Shown here: positions 38,484-46,320 of the stretch, in pieces
Layout: the number at the start of each line of letters is the position of its first letter
Position numbering within the stretch: position 1 is the stretch's first letter
Source of the DNA: Rhodocyclaceae bacterium
GTDB taxonomy: Bacteria; Pseudomonadota; Gammaproteobacteria; Burkholderiales; Rhodocyclaceae
Direction: 5' to 3'
Length of the DNA: 58,703 nt
Assembly: GCA_008080565.1 (NCBI GenBank)
Contig: VIKE01000081.1
Coordinates: 1 to 58,703, forward strand
Notes under the pieces: generated by a model
Databases searched by the model: none
What the model saw: the letters and a program-made list of their open reading frames with translations, nothing else
What the model was told of the DNA's origin: nothing
Program-made: the position numbers and the translations under genes

Positions 38484-38511
38484 AAAACGCCCCGGTTAAC
38501 CGGGGCGTTTT
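38484..38511. terminator. bidirectional terminator between Nudix gene and nrdJ
   Basis: A perfect 28-bp palindrome with arms AAAACGCCCCGGTT and AACCGGGGCGTTTT, further flanked by T-rich sequence on the plus side. Because the A- and T-runs are part of the palindrome, it can end transcription from both convergent genes. Confidence 0.85.
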
Positions 38512-38530
38512 TGCTTGAGTCGGTCAGCGA

Positions 38531-41428
38531 TCAGCCGCAGGTGCCTACTGCGCCGCAGGCCGTACAGAAATCACAGCCATCCTTGCGGATCATCGTGTGG
38601 TTGCCACATTCACCACAGAGCTTGCCTTGCGTCGGCAGGACCTTGTTGCTGGTCGAGTCTTCCGGCGCTTCGAGAATGCCCATCTGCTGCAGCGGGAAGC
38701 CGCTCTCGTCGAGGATGCCGAGCATGGCGTAGCGGTGAATGATGAGCTGGGCGATGTAGGCGACGGTGGACGGGAAGGTCTGCTGTTTGCGCGAACCCGG
38801 AACGAAGGCCATGAAGTCGCCGAGCGGCTCGGAGTAGTCGATCAGCTTGCGCAGCTTCATGCCGATCCAGGCCGGGTCAAGGACGCGCATGTCGAGCGAA
38901 AGCAGCTTGGACAGGCCGTCAAGGGCACGCGGGTAGTTGCCCGACAACCACATCGAGTAGGGGCGGGTAACGCCATCCGGCAAGGTGATTTCCTTGAGGC
39001 CGAGGACGAAATCTTCGCTGGTCGACGGGTTGTTGATGTCGACCGTCCACGACAGCGTGCCATCGGTGCCGGTCTTCGGCTCCTTGGCGCTGAACAGGGC
39101 GTCCTTCACCGGCGTCGGGCCTTCGTGTTTGAAGGCGCCGAGCTGTTCGCAGCGCCAGGCGATGACTTGGGCCATGGCGGATACCACGGACGGCACACGC
39201 TTGCGCTCACCGTGTGGTGGCATGGGCATTTCGAAGGAGTCGCCCGGCGTCTTGGCTAGCGCTTCGAGCTTCATTTGCAGCCAGGCGTGATCGTTGGCGC
39301 GCATGTCCATCGACAGCGTCTTGGCGACGGCGCCCAAACCGCGTGGCTCAGCCGGGCCATTGGCCCAGACCTCGAACGGCCAGGCCCGGCCTTCCGGCTC
39401 GACGTGGCCGACGAACAGCGCGAACTTGCCAATCGGCGAGTCGAGCATGTAGGTCCAGCACAGGTTGCCTTCCGGCAGGTTCGGGCGGCCCGGCCAGCGC
39501 AGGCTGGCGAGCACCGGGGCCGGCAGGTTCTTGATCGACAGGCGGCGGTTGGCGTCGGAAACGAAATCCTGCGGTGCTTTGGCTGCATCAGCTTCGGTTT
39601 TGGCCGGCTCAGTCGAGGTTACCGAGAGTACGGAACCAAGCACGCTGTTCGGACGGTAGGTGGCCAGACCCTTGAGGCCGGATTTCCAGGCGCTCATGTA
39701 GAGATCCTGGAAGTCTTCGTACGGGTAGTCAGCCGGGACGTTGACCGTCTTTGAAATCGAGGTGTCGATGAACGGGGCGACCGCGGCAACCATGTCGCTG
39801 TGCGCCTGGGCGGAGATTTCCAGGGCCGTGACGAAGTAGTCGGGCAGTTTGGAAACATCGCCGCCGTGATGCTTGTACAGGCGCCAAGCGTAATCTTCGA
39901 CCGAGTATTCCTTGATTGTGCCGTCCTGCATGCGCTTCTTGCGGCTGTAGGTCCAGGAGAACGGCGGTTCGATGCCGTTCGAGGCGTTGTCAGCGAAGGC
40001 CAGCGAAATGGTGCCGGTCGGCGCGATGGACAGCAGGTGCGAGTTGCGCAGGCCGTGCTTGCGGATTTCGGCCTTGACGTCACTCGGCAGGCGGGAGGCA
40101 AAGTTGCCGCCTGACAGGTAAAGCTCGGCGTTGAACAGCGGGAAGGCGCCGCGCTCCTTGGCCATTTCGACCGAGTACATGTAGGCCGTGTCGCGCATGA
40201 ATTCGCTGATGCGGGCCGCCATGGCACGGGCTTCCGGCTTGTCGTAACGCAGCCGGAGCATGGCCAGGGCATCGCCGAGGCCAGTGTAGCCGAGGCCGAC
40301 GCGGCGCTTGTTGGCGGCTTCCTGCTGCTGGCGCTCAAGCGGCCAGTGGGTCGCGTCGAGGACATTGTCGAGCATGCGGGTCGAGATGCGGATGACTTCG
40401 GCAAAGGTGTCGAAATCAAACTCGGCCTGCTCGGAGAAGGCGTCCTTGATGTACAGCGTCAGGTTGATCGAACCCAGGCAGCAGCAACCATACGGCGGCA
40501 GCGGCTGTTCGGCGCAGGGGTTGGTCGCCTCGATCACTTCGCAGTAATTGAGGTTGTTGTCCTTGTTCATGCGGTCGAGGAACAGGATGCCTGGCTCGGC
40601 GTGGTCGTAGGTCGACTTCATGACCTGGTCCCACAGTTCGCGGGCGCGCAGCTTGCGGTAAACCCACATGCCATCTTCACGCTGATAGGCGCCGGCCGCA
40701 CGCATCTCGGCATTCGGCTCGGCGCGGTGCAGCAGCTCGACGTCGCCGTCGGCATCAACAGCTTGCATGAACGGGTCGGTGACGCCGATCGAGATGTTGA
40801 AATTGGTCAGGTCACCCTTGTCCTTAGCGTGGATGAAGACTTCGATATCCGGGTGGTCGCAGCGCAGCACACCCATTTGGGCACCACGGCGGGCGCCGGC
40901 GGATTCGACGGTTTCGCACGAGCGGTCGAAAACACGCATGTACGACACCGGGCCGGAGGCGCGCGACTGGGTGCCCTTGACGCGGGCGCCTTGCGGACGG
41001 ATGGACGAGAAATCGTAGCCGACGCCGCCGCCGCGACGCATCGTTTCGGCGGCCTGGGCCAGCGCGGTGTAAATGCCGGGGCGGCCATCGGTGTTTTCGA
41101 CGATGGAGTCGCCAACCGGCTGGACGAAGCAGTTGATCAGCGTCGCCTGGAGGTCGGTACCGGCGGCGGAATTAATGCGGCCGGCCGGAATGAAACCGTT
41201 TTCCTGGGCCCACAGGAACTTCGATTCCCAATGGGCGCGATCGGCTTCCTGCTCGACCTGGGCCAGCGCGTAGGCAACACGACGACGCACGTCATGAACA
41301 TTGGTTTCCTTGCCCTTGGCGTACTTCTCGATGAGCACTTCGGCAGAAATTTCCTGCTCCGGCAGCGGCGCGAATTGCGGTGGTGCGGGAATGTCAGTCA
41401 GCGAAAGCTGTTCGGCGATTTTGCTCAT
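38531..41428 (-). CDS. nrdJ: adenosylcobalamin-dependent (class II) ribonucleotide reductase
   Basis: NrdJ, 965 residues, reduces ribonucleotides to deoxyribonucleotides using coenzyme B12 and so works with or without oxygen. The substrate-site cysteines lie in [14 protein letters not shown] and [20 protein letters not shown]; the latter also holds the catalytic N-C-E core. The C-terminal third carries two successive ~110-residue TSCPD-like modules (starting near residues 645 and 790), then a zinc-ribbon-like tail, CGECG...[14 protein letters not shown], with the redox cysteines. The ATG has GAGGAG upstream. Two NrdR-like boxes precede it. No class I or III reductase is in the window. Confidence 0.94.
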   Translation of the reverse strand: MSKIAEQLSLTDIPAPPQFAPLPEQEISAEVLIEKYAKGKETNVHDVRRRVAYALAQVEQEADRAHWESKFLWAQENGFIPAGRINSAAGTDLQATLINCFVQPVGDSIVENTDGRPGIYTALAQAAETMRRGGGVGYDFSSIRPQGARVKGTQSRASGPVSYMRVFDRSCETVESAGARRGAQMGVLRCDHPDIEVFIHAKDKGDLTNFNISIGVTDPFMQAVDADGDVELLHRAEPNAEMRAAGAYQREDGMWVYRKLRARELWDQVMKSTYDHAEPGILFLDRMNKDNNLNYCEVIEATNPCAEQPLPPYGCCCLGSINLTLYIKDAFSEQAEFDFDTFAEVIRISTRMLDNVLDATHWPLERQQQEAANKRRVGLGYTGLGDALAMLRLRYDKPEARAMAARISEFMRDTAYMYSVEMAKERGAFPLFNAELYLSGGNFASRLPSDVKAEIRKHGLRNSHLLSIAPTGTISLAFADNASNGIEPPFSWTYSRKKRMQDGTIKEYSVEDYAWRLYKHHGGDVSKLPDYFVTALEISAQAHSDMVAAVAPFIDTSISKTVNVPADYPYEDFQDLYMSAWKSGLKGLATYRPNSVLGSVLSVTSTEPAKTEADAAKAPQDFVSDANRRLSIKNLPAPVLASLRWPGRPNLPEGNLCWTYMLDSPIGKFALFVGHVEPEGRAWPFEVWANGPAEPRGLGAVAKTLSMDMRANDHAWLQMKLEALAKTPGDSFEMPMPPHGERKRVPSVVSAMAQVIAWRCEQLGAFKHEGPTPVKDALFSAKEPKTGTDGTLSWTVDINNPSTSEDFVLGLKEITLPDGVTRPYSMWLSGNYPRALDGLSKLLSLDMRVLDPAWIGMKLRKLIDYSEPLGDFMAFVPGSRKQQTFPSTVAYIAQLIIHRYAMLGILDESGFPLQQMGILEAPEDSTSNKVLPTQGKLCGECGNHTMIRKDGCDFCTACGAVGTCG

Positions 41429-41488
41429 CCAAGGCTCCTCTACAAAATTCGGATTTTTTTGGGTTGTTCATTTTCGAATGTTGCAAAG

Positions 41489-41535
41489 CTACTAGATATA
41501 GTGCCCGAAGGCAATATCTTGACTAGATGCGGTGT
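41489..41535 (-). promoter_or_regulatory. tandem NrdR-like boxes upstream of nrdJ
   Basis: Two 16-bp sites, CTACTAGATATAGTGC (41489-41504) and TGACTAGATGCGGTGT (41520-41535), match the NrdR consensus ACACwATATATwGTGT at 12 and 10 positions by my count. They start exactly 31 bp apart, the three-helical-turn spacing typical of NrdR pairs. They lie 61-107 bases before the nrdJ start, over the likely promoter. NrdR represses ribonucleotide reductase genes when dATP is high. Confidence 0.65.
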
Positions 41536-41574
41536 TTTGTGTGTCCGTGTTTCGTGATGCTGTCGGCGTAAAAA

Positions 41575-41617
41575 AACCCCGAAAAAACAAAGCCCCGGCG
41601 GCTTTCGCTACCGGGGC
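41575..41617 (-). terminator. intrinsic terminator after ackA
   Basis: Read on the minus strand, GCCCCGG and CCGGGGC pair around a twelve-base loop and are followed by TTTGTTTTTTCGGGG, about 22 bases after the ackA stop. It closes the fabI-to-ackA gene run. Confidence 0.75.
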
Positions 41618-41638
41618 CCATGAAGAAAAATAAATTCT

Positions 41639-42776
41639 TCAGAGGGCGAGAAGTGTCTGCGCGTGATGCGCCATCATCCACTCTTCATTGGTTGGAATAA
41701 CCAGTACATCGACACTGCTGTTGCCGGCGCTGATCACGATGTCGTGACGCGCATTGGCTTCCGGATTGAGGCGGATGCCCAGCCATTCGGACAGAAGGCA
41801 AACGCGCCGACGGACCTCGGCGGCGGGAGGCGGCGGCGAGCGAGCCGAGTTCGCGGGCGATGCGGTAGCAGAACAGGTCGACTGCCTCCTGGGCTTCCGG
41901 CTTGTTGCTCGACAACAGGGTGCGCATGTCCTGGCTGATCCCGGATACGCCGAGCAGGCCGGATTCCTTGTAGAGCATTTTGGTCATATCCTTGACCGAC
42001 AGACCCTTGGTTTCCATCAGGTGCAGGATGACGCCTGGGTCGAGGTTGCCGCAGCGCGTGCCCATCAACAGGCCATCGATGGTCGAGAAGCCGAGGGTTG
42101 TCGCGACGCACTTGCGATTGACCATGGCCGCCATGCTGGCGCCATTGCCGAGGTGGGCGACGACGACGCGGCCATTGGCGCGGTGCGAATATTGGGGCAG
42201 GGCACGGGCGATGAATTCGTAGGACAGGCCGTGGAAGCCGTAGCGCTTGATGCCTTCGGCCGACAGGGCGCGCGGCAGGCCGAAGGTCTGGGCGACATCG
42301 GGCTGGCTGCGGTGGAAGGCGGTATCGAAACAGGCAATCTGCGGCACGCCGGGGAGCAACGCCTGCAGGGCGCGGATGCCGGCGACATTGTGCGGTTCAT
42401 GGAGCGGAGCGAGTGGGATGAAACTGGTCAGGTGGCCGAGCACGGTGTCGTCGACGATGGTCGGCTGCGAGTAACGCTCGCCGCCATGCACGACGCGATG
42501 GCCGGCGGCAACGATCTGCCAGCCGGCATGCGTTGCCATGAACCATTTGAGCAGTGCGTCGAAAGCCTGGTCGTGGCTGACCTGCTCGCCGGCGATCATC
42601 TGGTCGGCGATTTTTTCGCCGGCCTTGTCCTTGGCGACCATTTTCGTGGCGTTGGTGCCGATACCGTCAATCTGGCCGGAGACTTCGGCTTCCGGGGAAA
42701 TCGGGTGGGCGAGGGAGAAAAGGGCGAACTTGATGGATGACGATCCGGCGTTGATCGTCAGGATGCCTTGCTTCAT
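41639..42776 (-). CDS. ackA: acetate kinase, broken by an internal deletion
   Basis: AckA makes ATP and acetate from acetyl phosphate. The N-terminus (MKQGILTINAGSSSIKFALF), GHRVVHGG, FDTAFH, and the run to YRIARELGSLAAA are normal. The family then has about 20 residues including the FTGGIGE-type nucleotide loop. Here these are missing: GSLAAA joins directly to AAEVRRRVCLLSEWLG, in another frame. The native C-terminus (GNSSVDVLVIPTNEEWMM to LLAL, stop at 41639) is intact in that frame; read without a shift, the protein ends at 41685 with a foreign tail. The join lies at about 41818-41830, in a run of GCC/GCG repeats. A short deletion not a multiple of three explains it, either real or from assembly across GC-rich DNA. 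The ATG directly follows the pta stop. Confidence 0.9.
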
Positions 42777-44105
42777 TTAGACGGTTCCAGTTTTGCGGTT
42801 GTGGTGGGCGATCAGTGCGGTCAGCGCGTTGGCCAGATATTCGAGTTGCTTGGCGACCATGTTGCCGGATTCCAGGTCGGGAACGACGAGGACTTCGGCA
42901 TGGCCGGCTACGGCTGATTTGATGCCCTTGGTCTTGGCGGCAACAATCGAAATGGCGTTGTCAAAGGCCAGCGGGCCATCGAGGATGCCGCCCTTGATCT
43001 GGCCGCGGTCGGCCATCTTGCACAGGGCGGCGGCATCGAGTGTCGATTGAATCTTCGGATTGATCGTTTCGACCGCTGAAAGGATCGCCACCTTGGGTTC
43101 CGGGATGCCGAGGATGTGGGCGAGATCAATGGCATTGCGGATGATGTCGGCCTTCTCCTCGAGCGTCGGGGCGATGTTGATCGCCGCATCGGTGATGAGC
43201 AGTGGGCGGTGATAGGTCGGCACGTCCATGACGAAGACGTGGCTGATCCGGCGGCTGGTACGCAATCCGTTGGCCCGGGCGACGACTTCGCCCATCAGTT
43301 CGTCGGTATGCAGGCTGCCCTTCATCAAGGCCTCGGCGTCACCGGTGCGCACCAGCGAAACGGCCAGCGCGGCGGAGTCGTGGCTGTGCGCGGCATGGAC
43401 GATGCGGATGCCGGACAGGTCGATGGCGAATTCTTCGGCAATGGCGCGAATCTTGTTCTCCGGGCCGACCAGGATCGGCTCGATGATGCCGGCCTGGAAG
43501 GCCATGACCGGGCCTTTCAGCGATTCGTGGTCGCACGGGTGGGCGACGGCGGTCGGGATCGGCTCCAGACCTTTGACCCGTTCAAGCAGCTGGATGTAGC
43601 GCTCGTGCTTGTCGTCGATGCGGATCTCCGGCATATGCACTTCCTGCAGGCGGGAAACCTTCTCCGTCGGGGCCAGCACTTCGGCGGTGCCGCGCACCAC
43701 CTGCAGGCCTTCCTGGTTGGTGCATACGCAGTCGAAATTGACATGCTTGTTGTGATCGAATTTTTGCTTGGCGGTAACGGTGATGGTGATCGTGTCACCG
43801 ATCGTTACCGGGCGCGAGAAATGCAGCGCCTGATCGATCAGGATCGTACCGGGGCCGGGAAACTGGGTGCCGAGGACGGTCGAGATCAGCGAGCCGCTCC
43901 ACATGCCGTGGGCGATGACTTCGCGGAACAGGCCGCTCTGGGAATAACCCGGATCGACCACCGAGGGATTGACGTCGCCGGTCAGGATGGCGAACAGCTT
44001 CACATCCTCGGGCATCAGGGTCCGCGTCAGGCTGGCTGAATCACCGACGCGGATTTCGTCGTAGGTCTTGTTGACCAGATAACGCTGTGCGCTGCTCTCA
44101 TGCAT
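42777..44105 (-). CDS. MaoC-phosphate acetyltransferase fusion
   Basis: A 442-residue two-domain protein. Residues 1-150 are a MaoC-like hotdog (hydratase) domain (EIRVGDSASLTRTLMPEDV, NPSVVDPGY, VIAHGMWSGSLIS). Residues 160-442 are a phosphate acetyl/butyryltransferase domain (AVAHPCDHESLKGPVMAF, MKGSLHTDELMGEV, DGPLAFDNAIS). The transferase domain makes acetyl phosphate from acetyl-CoA for the adjacent acetate kinase; the MaoC domain may hydrate enoyl-CoA or only be structural. Such fusions are known in proteobacteria as 'bifunctional enoyl-CoA hydratase/phosphate acetyltransferase'. The gene's TAA directly abuts the ackA ATG. Confidence 0.92.
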   Translation of the reverse strand: MHESSAQRYLVNKTYDEIRVGDSASLTRTLMPEDVKLFAILTGDVNPSVVDPGYSQSGLFREVIAHGMWSGSLISTVLGTQFPGPGTILIDQALHFSRPVTIGDTITITVTAKQKFDHNKHVNFDCVCTNQEGLQVVRGTAEVLAPTEKVSRLQEVHMPEIRIDDKHERYIQLLERVKGLEPIPTAVAHPCDHESLKGPVMAFQAGIIEPILVGPENKIRAIAEEFAIDLSGIRIVHAAHSHDSAALAVSLVRTGDAEALMKGSLHTDELMGEVVARANGLRTSRRISHVFVMDVPTYHRPLLITDAAINIAPTLEEKADIIRNAIDLAHILGIPEPKVAILSAVETINPKIQSTLDAAALCKMADRGQIKGGILDGPLAFDNAISIVAAKTKGIKSAVAGHAEVLVVPDLESGNMVAKQLEYLANALTALIAHHNRKTGTV

Positions 44106-44126
44106 GGTCTTGCTCCAGATAAAGGG

Positions 44127-44615
44127 TCAGGCCGGTCGTGGCCTGCTGCGCCGGTCGCATGCCGCATTGGCCGGTGGAATGTCGATATCCAGCTCGGGGC
44201 GTAATTGCGACAGCTGGTCGACGACCCATTGGTTGGCCTCGCCGGTGAATTCGCGCGAAATCAGCGGCGCCCCCGACCAGGCTTCGACGAAAAGCGCCAC
44301 GGCAGCCGAGCGGCTGACGCCATATTCGCAATGGACCAGCATCGAGACTTCGTCCGGAGCATTGTGCAGGTCCTGGACGAAGGTGGCGATCTGGCGGGCC
44401 ATCCGGTAATCGAACAGGCCGGGCATCGGCGCCGGCAGGTATTCGTCGGCCGGCAACGCATCGTAGAAAGCCAGGCGCAGGACGTGCTCGAAATGGGCGT
44501 GCAGGTTGGCTTCCGGGGTGCCCGGGTCGGTAATCGAAATGACCGCCATCGACGGCTTGCCGATCAACGATTCGGCCAGTTCGCGCGAGGCGAAATAAAC
44601 TTTGCTGATGGTCAT
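44127..44615 (-). CDS. tyrosine/dual-specificity-phosphatase-like protein
   Basis: A 162-residue protein with the CX5R phosphatase signature HCEYGVSRSAA near residue 100, preceded by a candidate general-acid region. I chose the ATG giving MTISKVYFAS; the frame upstream of it is out of register with family-like sequence. Its ATGA overlaps the stop of the upstream kinase-fold-like gene. Small phosphatases of this kind act on protein or nucleotide phosphates; the substrate here is unknown. It lies 21 bp before the MaoC-pta gene and is probably in its transcript, so it might control an enzyme of the pta-ackA module. That is inference from position only. Confidence 0.75.
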   Translation of the reverse strand: MTISKVYFASRELAESLIGKPSMAVISITDPGTPEANLHAHFEHVLRLAFYDALPADEYLPAPMPGLFDYRMARQIATFVQDLHNAPDEVSMLVHCEYGVSRSAAVALFVEAWSGAPLISREFTGEANQWVVDQLSQLRPELDIDIPPANAACDRRSRPRPA

Positions 44616-45187
44616 TCCATGAACACCGGGTCGGAAAATACCAGCGTCCCGTCCTTGCGCATCATCAGGTTGTCGGCCTTGATCAGGTCGGGCAGTGCGC
44701 CGTATTCGGTCGAAAAGTCTTCCACCGCCTTGAGCGACTCCTTGAGTGCATCGGTCCATCCCATCGGCGTCACAACGAGGTGGTGCAGCGCGATGCGGCC
44801 CATGTCCTGAGCCAGGTTGCGCCACATCATGCAGGCGTCGAAATACGAGGTGGACAGCTTGGTCGCCACTTCGGCCGCGTCGCCGGCAACGGGCAGCGGA
44901 TAGAGCCGCTCGACTTCGACGACATGAAACGGAAAGCCGCGGCTGGAGCGGCCGACCGTGCCGTGATCGGCAAAGACGACGGGGAAATGGTTGCCGGTCG
45001 GGCGATCATCGGCGGTGTAGTAGGCATAGTCGGTGGGCGACGACAGCACCTTGTAGACGCGTTCCTGGCCATCGACGGTATCGGCTTCGAGGACGATGGT
45101 GCTCTCGCCGCGACCGATTTCCTGCCTGCCGCGCAACAGCGGATGATCCGGCACGGGGTCGGGGAGTAGTCCGTCAATGTCAGGCAT
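44612..45187 (-). CDS. kinase-fold-like hypothetical protein
   Basis: A 191-residue protein that I do not recognise as a named family. The ATG giving MPDIDGLLPDP has GGAGAA upstream. The N-terminal part, GRGESTIVLEADTV...RVYKVL, looks like a protein-kinase glycine-loop strand followed by the ATP-binding Lys. The C-terminal part, IKADNLMMRKDGTLVFSDPVF, looks like a catalytic-loop Asn followed by the metal-binding Asp of aminoglycoside-phosphotransferase/kinase folds. The usual HxD catalytic Asp is not clear, so it may be a degenerate kinase. It is translationally coupled to the phosphatase-like gene by ATGA. Confidence 0.6.
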   Translation of the reverse strand: MPDIDGLLPDPVPDHPLLRGRQEIGRGESTIVLEADTVDGQERVYKVLSSPTDYAYYTADDRPTGNHFPVVFADHGTVGRSSRGFPFHVVEVERLYPLPVAGDAAEVATKLSTSYFDACMMWRNLAQDMGRIALHHLVVTPMGWTDALKESLKAVEDFSTEYGALPDLIKADNLMMRKDGTLVFSDPVFME

Positions 45188-45204
45188 CAGGTTCTCCGAA
45201 ATCG

Positions 45205-45241
45205 TTTCAAGTTGGCGGGGATTTTTCCCCGCCATTTGAAA
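45205..45241 (-). terminator. inverted repeat / probable terminator after fabI
   Basis: GGCGGGG-ATTTTT-CCCCGCC (45214-45233) is extended by outer arms TTTCAA and TTGAAA. It lies 49 bases after the fabI stop (minus strand) and just before the next gene. It lacks a clean T-run outside the stem, so it may attenuate rather than end transcription. It abuts repeat copy D. Confidence 0.5.
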
Positions 45242-45273
45242 TTTAGCCTTTTTTTCCGGTTGACCGTAGCAAT
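45234..45273 (-). repeat. dispersed repeat copy D (intergenic)
   Basis: On the minus strand this reads ATTGCTACGGTCAACCGG, then seven A, GGCTAAATTTCAAAT. It shares a run of at least 20 identical bases with copy A. It lies in the fabI/kinase-like intergenic gap and overlaps the outer arm of the stem-loop there. Confidence 0.7.
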
Positions 45274-45288
45274 CGCTACAAAAAGGCC

Positions 45289-46098
45289 TCAGGCGACGAT
45301 ATGGGCGCCGGCGTCGACGTAGATCGTCTGCCCGGTCATGCCGGATGAGCCGGGCGTGCACAGGAAGGCAGTCAGGGCACCGACTTCGTCAATCGTCACG
45401 GTGCGGCCGAGCGGTGCCTTGGCGGCATCGTTTTCGAGCAGGGTGTTGAAATTGGCGATGCCGGAAGCGGCGCGGGTCATGATCGGACCCGGCGACACGG
45501 CGAAAACGCGAATGCCCTTGGGGCCGAGGTCGTAGGCCATGTAGCGGACGGCCGATTCGAGCGCGGCCTTGATGATGCCCATGACGCCGTAGTTGCGCAC
45601 GACGCGCTCGGCGCCGAGGTAGGACATGGTGATCAGTGAGCCACCGTGCGCCATCAGCGGTTCGACCGCTTTGGCCATGCGCAGGAAGCTGTGGCAGGAA
45701 ATGTTCATGGCCGAGTCGAAGCCGGCTTCGGTGGTGTCGATGACGCGGCCGTGCAGGTCGTCGCCATTGCAGAAGGCCATCGAGTGGATGGCGAAGTCGA
45801 GTTCGCCGAATTCGTCGCCGCACTGCTTGATGGCGGCTTCAAGGCTGCCTTCCTCGGTCACGTCGAGCTTCAGGAAGAGCTTGGCGCCGAGCGCTTCGGC
45901 CAGCGGCTGGGTGTATTTCGCCGTTTTATCGTTCTGGTAGGTTAGGGCAATTTCGCCGCCCAGAGCGCGAATGGCCTTGGCGACGGCAAAAGCAATCGAC
46001 TTGTCATTGGCGACACCGGTAATCAGGCCTTTTTTGCCAGCCAGCGGTAGCAAGGCGTTCATGCTGGCCAGGGGGGATTGCTCGTTTATTGTGTTCAT
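45289..46098 (-). CDS. fabI: enoyl-[acyl-carrier-protein] reductase (NADH), FabI type
   Basis: A 269-residue short-chain dehydrogenase-fold enzyme that reduces the enoyl-ACP in the last step of fatty-acid elongation. FabI features are the nucleotide loop ITGVANDKSIAFAVAKAI, the early SMAF (IHSMAF), the active-site pair YLGAER...NYGVMGIIKAALE (Tyr-x6-Lys), and SPGPIMTRAASGI. I chose the ATG giving MNTINEQSPLAS because AGGAAG lies about six bases upstream; the next ATG (46062) has none. It diverges from hoxF. Two FabI-like proteins are not rare in beta genomes, so this may be a second copy. Confidence 0.87.
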   Translation of the reverse strand: MNTINEQSPLASMNALLPLAGKKGLITGVANDKSIAFAVAKAIRALGGEIALTYQNDKTAKYTQPLAEALGAKLFLKLDVTEEGSLEAAIKQCGDEFGELDFAIHSMAFCNGDDLHGRVIDTTEAGFDSAMNISCHSFLRMAKAVEPLMAHGGSLITMSYLGAERVVRNYGVMGIIKAALESAVRYMAYDLGPKGIRVFAVSPGPIMTRAASGIANFNTLLENDAAKAPLGRTVTIDEVGALTAFLCTPGSSGMTGQTIYVDAGAHIVA

Positions 46099-46193
46099 GC
46101 TGTTCTTCCTCAAAGAGTCGATCAGGGCGTATTGCGTTGCACCATTCGTAATCGTATATCGCCAAATGATGGTGCTTTGTCTATGTTGCGACG

Positions 46194-46226
46194 CAGCACC
46201 ATTGTTGCACATTCCGGTTTTCCGGA
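46194..46226 (+). promoter_or_regulatory. possible sigma-54-like element and palindrome upstream of hoxF
   Basis: AGCAC-CATTG-TTGCA (46195-46209) resembles a -24/-12 promoter but has A in place of the first invariant G. Directly after it lies TCCGG-TTTT-CCGGA (46213-46226), operator-sized. Both are about 100 bases before hoxF, in the divergent gap with fabI. Some betaproteobacterial hydrogenase operons are sigma-54 dependent, which is why I note it; the match is weak. Confidence 0.25.
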
Positions 46227-46320
46227 GTGTTACAAATGCCCGCCAGTTGACCTCGGACAACAAACGGAAACGTTCCGGTGCTAGTCTTTTGATGTCATAG
46301 GCAATTTTCAGGAGATTGTC

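Noticed and set aside
41429..41570. A cobalamin riboswitch before the B12-dependent reductase
   Set aside because: The leader is short and I find no B12-box-like sequence or room for the fold; the NrdR-like pair explains the visible structure better.
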